This document shows positions 25,396 through 32,400 of a DNA stretch of 55,681 nt, one piece after another (within the stretch, counting starts at the first letter, position 1; each line of letters opens with the position of its first letter). The notes beneath the pieces were generated by a model that did no database searches, was not told where the DNA came from, and was given only the letters and a program-made list of their open reading frames with translations. The DNA lies in assembly GCA_016285075.1 (NCBI GenBank), contig JAEEQB010000025.1, positions 1-55,681 on the forward strand. The letters are read 5' to 3'. The translations under genes and the position numbers were made by a program. This DNA comes from Prevotella sp. (lineage in GTDB: Bacteria; Bacteroidota; Bacteroidia; Bacteroidales; Bacteroidaceae).

Positions 25396-27003
25396 ATGAA
25401 ACTGCTATATTCCCTTTTGTTGTTCCTGCTGGCCACCAGTACCTTGGCGGCAACAGACGCTAAGGTCTGGCTGGATAGATTGGACAAGAGTCTTGAACAG
25501 CGTGAGTCCTTCGAACAGAAACGTATCGACAGGATCGACCGTCTGAAACAAGACATGGACAAAGCCCGCCAGAGGGGCCAGGAGTACGAACAGCTTTATG
25601 CCTTGTATGACGAATACAAGGCATACTGCTATGACTCTGCCTGTTATTATGCCACTGCTTGTCTTGAGAAAGCCATAGCAGCGGGTAATGAGTCCCAGAT
25701 TGTGAAGGCAAAGAATGCAATGGCCTTTTCCCTTATCTCGGCAGGCATTCTCTCCGAGGCTCACGACCTGCTGCGGTCTATTGACCGTTCTCGGCTGGAG
25801 GGCAGCCTGCTGAAAGACTATTATGACCAGAACTGCCGTTTGTGGATGTCCATGGCCGACTATGTGAAAGAGGAGCCCTTCTATACCAAGTATATCACCC
25901 TGAGCAATGCCTATCTCGACTCTCTCAGGCAGATGCTTCCCGAGAACAGTGCCGAATGGTGGGCTTGTACTGGTTCGCACCAGATGCGGGACCACCAGTA
26001 TCACGAGGCACTGGCATCGTTCGAGAATGTGCTGCAGATCTGCGACTCCGACCTTCACCAGCGGGCCATGACTACCGCCCAGATGGCATGGGCATATATC
26101 TATTTGGACGAGGAAGATAAAGCCATCAGCTACTTCGCACAGTCGGCCATCACCGACAACGAAACCGCCACACGCGAGATAACGGCACTCTACCACCTGT
26201 CGCGTCTCATCTACCGACGTGGTGACTACGACCGTGCTAGCCGCTACGTGCACCAGGCGCTGGAAGATGTCAACTTCTACGGCACGCGCCTGCGGAAAGT
26301 GGAAATCAACGACATCCTGCCCATCATCGAGCAGGACCGCTATCAGGCCATGGTGAGCCAGCGTAATTGGCTCTTTGCCGCTACAGGGCTGGCAGTGGCC
26401 CTGTTGTTGGGAATACTGCTGGGCTACTGGTATATTCACAAGAAGAACCGTAAGTTGACCGAGGCACGTGAGACTATTCACCGGCAGCTTGACCAGCTTC
26501 AGGAGAAGAACCAGCAGCTCTCCACCGCCATTCATCAGCTGCAGGAGGCCAATAAGATCAAGAACGAGTATATAGGACGCTCGTTCTACACCAATGCCCA
26601 GTTCATAGCCAAGCTCGAAAAACTCTATATGGCACTCGACCGTAAGATCACTGCACGACAGTATGACGATTTGCGCACTACACTCAAGCAGTCGACCCTG
26701 AACGCTGAACGCGAAAACATGTTTGAATCTTTCGACCAGACATTCCTCAAGCTCTTCCCGCAATTTGTGGCGAAGTATAATGAGCTGTTTGACGAGAAGG
26801 ACAGGAAGGAGCCAGCTAACGACCATTCGCTGACCAGTGAGATGCGTATCTTTGCACTTATCCGACTGGGTATTACCGATAGTGATCGCATTGCTAATTT
26901 CCTTGACTATTCTGTGCATACCGTGAACACTTACAAAACTCGCATAAAAAACCGTTCCAAGGTAGATAACGACCAGTTTGAACAGCTCATCATGGAGATA
27001 TAG
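25396..27003 (+). CDS. SusR-like membrane-anchored transcriptional regulator (DUF6377 type)
   Basis: 535 residues with the layout of SusR/MalR-type regulators. A signal peptide (MKLLYSLLLFLLATSTLA) is followed by a periplasmic TPR-like helical sensor (about 20-315, e.g. SAEWWACTGSHQMRDHQYHE). A membrane segment spans 323-345 (NWLFAATGLAVALLLGILLG) and a coiled coil 350-400 (rich in Q, K, E). The LuxR-like helix-turn-helix at the end includes RLGITDSDRIANFLDYSVHT and VNTYKTRIKNRS. In Bacteroides thetaiotaomicron, SusR senses maltose-type sugars and activates the starch genes. Here the gene is the tail of the kdu operon and is immediately followed by a terminator and the alpha-glycan operon, its probable target (inference). 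Confidence 0.85.
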   Translation: MKLLYSLLLFLLATSTLAATDAKVWLDRLDKSLEQRESFEQKRIDRIDRLKQDMDKARQRGQEYEQLYALYDEYKAYCYDSACYYATACLEKAIAAGNESQIVKAKNAMAFSLISAGILSEAHDLLRSIDRSRLEGSLLKDYYDQNCRLWMSMADYVKEEPFYTKYITLSNAYLDSLRQMLPENSAEWWACTGSHQMRDHQYHEALASFENVLQICDSDLHQRAMTTAQMAWAYIYLDEEDKAISYFAQSAITDNETATREITALYHLSRLIYRRGDYDRASRYVHQALEDVNFYGTRLRKVEINDILPIIEQDRYQAMVSQRNWLFAATGLAVALLLGILLGYWYIHKKNRKLTEARETIHRQLDQLQEKNQQLSTAIHQLQEANKIKNEYIGRSFYTNAQFIAKLEKLYMALDRKITARQYDDLRTTLKQSTLNAERENMFESFDQTFLKLFPQFVAKYNELFDEKDRKEPANDHSLTSEMRIFALIRLGITDSDRIANFLDYSVHTVNTYKTRIKNRSKVDNDQFEQLIMEI

Positions 27004-27042
27004 CCCCAATATTTTCATTATACAAAATTGATATCCTACTTG

Positions 27043-27071
27043 AAAAAGCCGCTGATTTTCAGCGGCTTTTT
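27043..27071 (+). terminator. intrinsic terminator after the SusR-like gene
   Basis: AAAAAGCCGCTGA-TTT-TCAGCGGCTTTTT, a perfect 13-bp stem ending in five T. Symmetric, so probably bidirectional. Confidence 0.9.
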
Positions 27072-27111
27072 GTGTGTATAAAGGAAAATGTCTTATACAA
27101 AGCCTTGCAAA

Positions 27112-27143
27112 TTTCCTTTTCTCTGTGTTTACCTCTAACTTTG
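27112..27143 (+). promoter_or_regulatory. promoter of the alpha-glycan (GH31) operon
   Basis: TTTC (27112-27115), 20-nt spacer, TAACTTTG (27136-27143), 24 bp before the ATG at 27168. The imperfect -33 box fits a promoter that needs an activator such as the SusR-like protein (inference). Confidence 0.55.
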
Positions 27144-27167
27144 CAGTCGGAAAACTACAATATTATT

Positions 27168-29423
27168 ATGAAACGGATATTATCAATTTTAACCATTCTG
27201 TTCAGTATGAATGCCATGTCGGCTCAAGAGTATCATCCTATGGCACATCCTGATGCTGTCGTTCGCGCTGGCAATGCACGTTTTACGGTGTTGACACCAG
27301 AAATGATTCGTATTCAATACAGCGACCGTGCTCTTTTCGAAGACCGTGCTACCTTTGCCATTGTGAACCGCCGTCTGCCAGTGCCGGCCTTTACCTCAGA
27401 GCAGAAGGATGGCTGGCTCACCATCACCACCGATGCGCTCACCCTTAAATATAAAATAGGTGGAGTGATTGACGGTCGTCATCCCTCGGCCGAGGTGCTG
27501 ACAGTCAGCCTGACACTCAACAACCGCCGTGTCATGTGGTATCCCGGCAAAGACGATGCCATGAACCTGAAGGGTACTACCCGTACGCTGGACGGTCAGA
27601 TAGGCGACAACAAACGGCAGGAGTTGGAGAACGGATTGCTCTCCAGGGCAGGATGGGCCGTTATCGACGAGTCTCCCCGTGCCCGCCGCGGTGATGGCTC
27701 GACCACCTTCGTGTTTGACAGGCAGGTGGATGGTATCGACTGGGTGGCAGAGCCGGTAGACAAGGATGCCATTGATTGGTATTTTATGGGTTACGGACAT
27801 CAGTACAAGAAAGCCCTGGGCGATTATATCAAGGTGGCAGGACGTCAGCCTATGCCCCCCCTCTTTGTGTTGGGCTACTGGTATAGCAAGTACCAACGCT
27901 ATACAAGCGATGAGTTCATGGAGATTGTGAACGATGTGAAGCATTTCCAGATTCCCATGGATGTCATGATCTTTGATATGGACTGGCATACTCAGGGCTG
28001 GACGGGCTGGACATGGGACCGGACGGCCATTCCCGACCCGGAAGGGCTTATTGACTGGATGCACAAGCAGGGACTGCACGTGAGCTTGAACCTGCATCCT
28101 GCTGATGGCGTTGACGATGATGAGGACTATTTCCACGACCTGCGTTTGGACATGGGTATGGAAAGTGATACCAAGGTGGTGCCTTGGAATCTGAGCGATG
28201 GACGCTTCTATCACCACATGTTCAACCGTATCATCCGTGCCCGCGAACGTCAGGGCGTGGACTTCTGGTGGCTCGACTGGCAGCAGAACCTCACCAGCAA
28301 ATATGTCCCTGGATTGGGCGAGACCTTCTGGTGCAACCATGTGTTCTACAACGACATGCGACTGAACCGTACGGACCGCCGTCCACTCATCTTCCACCGC
28401 TGGGGAGGACTGGGCAGCCACCGTTACCCCATAGGGTTCTCTGGTGACTCCTTTTCTACTTACGGCACGCTGGGCTGGCAGCCTTACTTCACTGCCACGG
28501 CATCGAACGTTTGCTTCGGCTACTGGGGACACGACCTCGGCGGACATCAGCAGACAGGACCCAATGATGGGCAGCTCTACCTCCGTTGGATGCAGTATGG
28601 CGTGTTCACACCGGTGTTCCGCACACATGCCACCAATTGGGAGGGCATTGAGCGCCGCATCTGGAAGTACGACAACTTCCCACAGCTGCTGGAGACGGTG
28701 AAGCTGCGCTATGCCCTCATGCCTTATATCTATACGGCAGCCCGACAGGCATACGATACAGGTGTCAGCATCTGTCGTCCGCTCTACTATGAATGGCCGG
28801 AAGACAACCAGGCCTACCTCTTTGAGGACGAATATATGTTCGGCGACGACATCCTCGTGGCTCCCGTAGTGACCAAAGCCGGCGCCGACGGCATGACGGC
28901 ACGCCGCACCTGGCTGCCCGAAGGACGATGGTTCGACGTGTGCCGCAATAGGGTGGTCAATGGCAACCGCATCCTCACTGACAGATACACCATGGACGAG
29001 ATACCTTATTTCTACCGTGCCGGTAGTGTGATTGTGAACTACCCACCCATGATGAACTTGAACACACGCCCCGACCGCTTGATCATCAAGGTAGTGCCCG
29101 GTGCCGACGGCGAGACATCGCTCTATGAGGACGAGGGCGACACAGAAGGCTACAAGCAGGGGGCCTATACCACTACACGCATCACGCATCAGGCAGGGAC
29201 GCTGACCATCCACCCGCGTGAAGGTCGCTTCAACGGCATGCCCGAAAGCCGTGCTTATACGGTGGAGTTCCTCAGCGTCGGCCATCCCCGTTCGGTCAGT
29301 ATCAACGGCCGCGAGCTGGCGGCTGCCGATTGGCGCTATGAGCCAGAGAGCCAGCTATTGACAGTCAATGTGTCCCGAGTTTCATGTCAGCAGGAAACAA
29401 TAATAGAAGTGAAGAGTAAATAG
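27168..29423 (+). CDS. secreted GH31 glycoside hydrolase, WLDWQQ subtype, copy 1
   Basis: Signal peptide MKRILSILTILFSMNAMSAQ, then an N-terminal beta-sandwich and the GH31 barrel. VMIFDMDWH leads to GVDFWWLDWQQN (nucleophile Asp near residue 370) and GFSGDSFSTYG (acid/base Asp near 427). The C-terminal part with PGADGETSLYEDEGDTEGY is the usual DUF5110/beta-sandwich end. The WLDWQQ form differs from the W-x-D-M-N-E of ordinary alpha-glucosidases, so specificity (alpha-glucosidase, transglucosidase or alpha-xylosidase) is open. The true start is 27168; an upstream in-frame extension lacks a signal peptide. First gene of an operon to 38633 and paralogue of 35286-37718, with which it shares long identical DNA stretches. 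Confidence 0.88.
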   Translation: MKRILSILTILFSMNAMSAQEYHPMAHPDAVVRAGNARFTVLTPEMIRIQYSDRALFEDRATFAIVNRRLPVPAFTSEQKDGWLTITTDALTLKYKIGGVIDGRHPSAEVLTVSLTLNNRRVMWYPGKDDAMNLKGTTRTLDGQIGDNKRQELENGLLSRAGWAVIDESPRARRGDGSTTFVFDRQVDGIDWVAEPVDKDAIDWYFMGYGHQYKKALGDYIKVAGRQPMPPLFVLGYWYSKYQRYTSDEFMEIVNDVKHFQIPMDVMIFDMDWHTQGWTGWTWDRTAIPDPEGLIDWMHKQGLHVSLNLHPADGVDDDEDYFHDLRLDMGMESDTKVVPWNLSDGRFYHHMFNRIIRARERQGVDFWWLDWQQNLTSKYVPGLGETFWCNHVFYNDMRLNRTDRRPLIFHRWGGLGSHRYPIGFSGDSFSTYGTLGWQPYFTATASNVCFGYWGHDLGGHQQTGPNDGQLYLRWMQYGVFTPVFRTHATNWEGIERRIWKYDNFPQLLETVKLRYALMPYIYTAARQAYDTGVSICRPLYYEWPEDNQAYLFEDEYMFGDDILVAPVVTKAGADGMTARRTWLPEGRWFDVCRNRVVNGNRILTDRYTMDEIPYFYRAGSVIVNYPPMMNLNTRPDRLIIKVVPGADGETSLYEDEGDTEGYKQGAYTTTRITHQAGTLTIHPREGRFNGMPESRAYTVEFLSVGHPRSVSINGRELAAADWRYEPESQLLTVNVSRVSCQQETIIEVKSK

Positions 29424-29424
29424 T

Positions 29425-29525
29425 TCATTTATCATTTATCATTTAGCGGCGTAGCCACACCAAATAGTTATGAATCTCCGTAGTTATTATTTATCATTTA
29501 TCATTTGTCATTTATCATTCAGCAG
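29425..29525 (+). repeat. TCATTTA simple repeats running into a signal-peptide coding region
   Basis: Two blocks of TCATTTATCATTTATCATTT type, each followed by a similar G-C-rich tail (AGCGGCGTAGCC; CAGCAGCGCAGCC), at 29425-29452 and 29491-29533. The first is intergenic. The second encodes residues 8-17 of the SusE/F-like protein's signal peptide. Confidence 0.6.
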
Positions 29526-30204
29526 CGCAGCCGCGCAAGACTTGTGGATCACCGGGACGGCAGTGCCTGGTGGTACTCAGAAGTTGGAGAAGGTAAGCGA
29601 CAACGACTATAAATATGCCGGGCGTCTGAACGCTGGCGAGTTGCGGGTTTCAACATCCAAGAAGCCTGCCAAAGGAACCTTGTACCTCACGCCTGTGGTG
29701 GCCGATGCCAGTCTGGTGAATAACGGTATCACCTACTTCGCGACAACCGATGCTCAGGCAGCAGCCTGGCAGGTGTTGGTCAGCGAAGATCGTTACCGTG
29801 TGCATGTCAACACCGACCAGAAGGTGCTTCATGGTGAGCTGTTCCAGCCGTGGGGTGAATTGTTCATTGCCGGAGGAGCTACTGAGGTGGGTTGGAAGTC
29901 CGAGGGCAAGATGCTCCTCATGAAACAGAGTCCCGACAATCCTTGTGTTTGGACATGGGAGGGCGAGCTGAAACGTCACCCTGAGGTGGAGGAGCCTGCC
30001 AGCTTTAAGTTCCAAGGACAGGACCGTTGGCATCCCAAGAGTCTCCACCCCTACAGTCAAGGTGCCGACGTGCTCAACGACAGCCGGTTGCGAACCGGCG
30101 GCGACGACACCAAGTGGGACATCAGTCGCGACGGACACTACCGCATCAGCATCGACCTGTTCCACGAGACCATACATGCCGAGCTCATAGACCAGAAGCA
30201 TTGA
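29470..30204 (+). CDS. SusE/SusF-like starch-binding protein, copy 1
   Basis: Secreted carbohydrate-binding protein: leader MNLRSYYLSFIICHLSF with A-A-A-Q cleavage site, then two SusE/F-type immunoglobulin-like modules. The first starts DLWITGTAVPGGTQKLEK; the second starts ELFIAGGATEVGWKSEG and ends TGGDDTKWDISRDGHYRI. In starch systems these modules hold alpha-glucans at the cell surface. Unlike SusE/F it has no lipobox cysteine and is shorter (244 aa versus about 390-485), so it may be periplasmic or released. Part of the GH31 operon: 46 bp after copy 1 of the WLDWQQ enzyme. Paralogue of 37725-38633. Confidence 0.75.
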   Translation: MNLRSYYLSFIICHLSFSSAAAQDLWITGTAVPGGTQKLEKVSDNDYKYAGRLNAGELRVSTSKKPAKGTLYLTPVVADASLVNNGITYFATTDAQAAAWQVLVSEDRYRVHVNTDQKVLHGELFQPWGELFIAGGATEVGWKSEGKMLLMKQSPDNPCVWTWEGELKRHPEVEEPASFKFQGQDRWHPKSLHPYSQGADVLNDSRLRTGGDDTKWDISRDGHYRISIDLFHETIHAELIDQKH

Positions 30205-30255
30205 GCCGGCGACGCGTCTTTTCATCCATTCATCATGTCTGTATCAGTTTCAATT

Positions 30256-32373
30256 ATGGTAAAGAGATTTGTTTTCATGCTTCAAGGTCTCGCCGTCGCA
30301 GCCGCTGTGACGGCGCAGACCGCCTTGGCAACGAACGACAGTGTTGCAGTGTTCTGGCCGAAAGACTATGAGCCGTCATTCCACCAGCCATCCCCCATCT
30401 TCGAACGCGAACCCATGGCAACGGAGCCGCTGCCAAGTGGCTGGAGGCTCAGACCAGTCTTCGCACAGCGCAACGGGCATCATATCGCTACCGTGCAAGT
30501 CGGGGAGGATGTTGATCTGTATGGGACGGGCGAGGTGACAGGTCCCCTGAAGAGGAACGGAAGGAAGATATCACTCTGGAACATCGACAACCCCGCCTAT
30601 GGCGTTGATGGGGGGTCACATCTTTATCAGAGCCATCCATGGGTGATGGGACTGCGCAGTGACGGCACCACGTTCGGCATCATTGCCGATAATACCTGGC
30701 GACAGACTATCAGCACCGGCAGGGACGTGGTGTTCGAGAGTGACGGACCGGCATTCCGCATCATCATCATAGAAAGAAGTAATGTGCAGCAGCTCATGCA
30801 GGCACTGGCCGACTTGACGGGACACATGCCTCTGCCCCCGCTGTGGGCACTGGGCTATCACCAGTGTCGTCACACCTACAGTCCCGACGGCCGAGTGATG
30901 GAGGTGGCAGACCTGCTGCGGCGCCATCGCATACCATCTGACGTCATCTGGATGGACATTGACTATATGGATGACTATCGCATCTTTACATTCCATCCCG
31001 ATGCATTCCCCAATCCTTACAGGCTAAACGACTATCTGCACCAACACAATTTCAAGACAGTATATATGATTGACCCAGGTGTCAAGGTGGAAAGCGGTTA
31101 CTTTGTCGACGACCAAGGAACGGCCGCTGATTACTGGGTAAAAGACAAACATGGAAACCCCTTTGTGGGCAATGTGTGGCCAGGCGCATGCCATTTCCCC
31201 GACTTCTCACGTCCTGAGGTACGTACATGGTGGGCCACCCTTTACCGTGACTTCATGGCTACGGGTGTGGACGGGGTATGGAACGACATGAACGAACCTG
31301 CCATCTTTGGGCAGCCAGAGAACACCATGCCGAAAGACAACCATCATTTGGGTGGTGACGGGGTGGCACCAGGTCCCCACCTGCGTTTTCACAATGTGTA
31401 TGGCATGAACATGGTACGTGCCAGCCGCCAGGGACTGCTGCTGGCTCACCCGCAGAAACGACCCTTCATTCTTTCACGTTCCAATTTTCTGGGTGGACAA
31501 CGCTATGCCGCCACATGGACAGGCGACAATCTCTCGTCTGCCGACCACATGCAACTCAGCGTACCCATGTCGCTGACGCTCGGTCTGAGCGGACAACCTT
31601 TCAATGGTTCTGACATCGGCGGGTTCTGCGAGAATTCCAACGGTGAACTGGTGGCTCAATGGACTGCGTTAGGTGTATTCTTCCCCTTTGTGCGCAACCA
31701 CAACACTAAGGGAACCATAGCCCAGGAACCATGGGCCTTTACTCCGCAGGTGCTCGATGTCTGTCGTACAGCCATCAACCGCCGCTACAGGCTTATGCCC
31801 TATATCTACACATTGTTCCGCGAGGCCAGCACAACAGGAATGCCCGTGATGCGTCCGCTTTTCATGGCCGATACTCAGGACTTGAGCTTGCGCAGCGAAG
31901 ACCGTGCCTTCCTTCTCGGAGGTGACCTCATGATACGGCCACAGTGGGCCAAGGATGTAGCCATGCCCCGACAGTCCTGGCAGCCTTTTGCACTGGAAGA
32001 GGATGCCGATGGCTATCAGTGTGAACTGAGACAGCGTCCGGGTTCGGTAATACCCCTGGCCAATCTGGCGCAGAGCACTGCTGAGATGCGTACCGATTCG
32101 CTGACCCTCCTCGTCTGTACTGACAGTGGGGGAAGGGCAGAAGGTCAACTCTATGAGGACGAGGGTGACGGCTTCGGCTATCTTGAAGGCAGTTATCGGC
32201 AGACCGCCATCGAGGCGGTGCTGCAGCGGAAACAGCTAACTGTGAACCTGCGGCCCACAGGTGGCAGACTGCCTGTCGTGGAACGTACACTACGCGTGGC
32301 ATATGTGTCACAGGGCAGGGTACAGTATTCTCAATGGAAGAAAGGAAACAGCATAACTTTCAAAATTAAATAA
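30256..32373 (+). CDS. secreted GH31 alpha-glucosidase
   Basis: GH31 enzyme of the ordinary alpha-glucosidase type. The nucleophile motif is GVDGVWNDMNEPAIF and the acid/base is in ATWTGDNLSSADHM; GSDIGGF and PLPPLWALGYHQCRHTY are also family hallmarks. The signal peptide supports the ATG at 30256 (MVKRFVFMLQGLAVAAAVTA); the ATG at 30235 adds seven residues that spoil the charged start. It likely releases glucose from the non-reducing end of malto- or isomalto-oligosaccharides in the periplasm. It sits between the two WLDWQQ/SusE-F pairs and is only distantly related to them. Confidence 0.88.
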   Translation: MVKRFVFMLQGLAVAAAVTAQTALATNDSVAVFWPKDYEPSFHQPSPIFEREPMATEPLPSGWRLRPVFAQRNGHHIATVQVGEDVDLYGTGEVTGPLKRNGRKISLWNIDNPAYGVDGGSHLYQSHPWVMGLRSDGTTFGIIADNTWRQTISTGRDVVFESDGPAFRIIIIERSNVQQLMQALADLTGHMPLPPLWALGYHQCRHTYSPDGRVMEVADLLRRHRIPSDVIWMDIDYMDDYRIFTFHPDAFPNPYRLNDYLHQHNFKTVYMIDPGVKVESGYFVDDQGTAADYWVKDKHGNPFVGNVWPGACHFPDFSRPEVRTWWATLYRDFMATGVDGVWNDMNEPAIFGQPENTMPKDNHHLGGDGVAPGPHLRFHNVYGMNMVRASRQGLLLAHPQKRPFILSRSNFLGGQRYAATWTGDNLSSADHMQLSVPMSLTLGLSGQPFNGSDIGGFCENSNGELVAQWTALGVFFPFVRNHNTKGTIAQEPWAFTPQVLDVCRTAINRRYRLMPYIYTLFREASTTGMPVMRPLFMADTQDLSLRSEDRAFLLGGDLMIRPQWAKDVAMPRQSWQPFALEEDADGYQCELRQRPGSVIPLANLAQSTAEMRTDSLTLLVCTDSGGRAEGQLYEDEGDGFGYLEGSYRQTAIEAVLQRKQLTVNLRPTGGRLPVVERTLRVAYVSQGRVQYSQWKKGNSITFKIK

Positions 32374-32400
32374 TCAACAACTTAAAAGCATCTTTAACTT

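Noticed and set aside
25405..27018. 537-residue open frame antisense to the SusR-like gene
   Set aside because: It mirrors the codon periodicity of the real plus-strand gene and has no domain; the plus strand has signal peptide, membrane segment and HTH.
27396..29285. 629-residue open frame antisense to GH31 copy 1
   Set aside because: Shadow of a GC-rich gene with clear GH31 motifs on the plus strand; the antisense product is His/Val-rich with no recognisable features.
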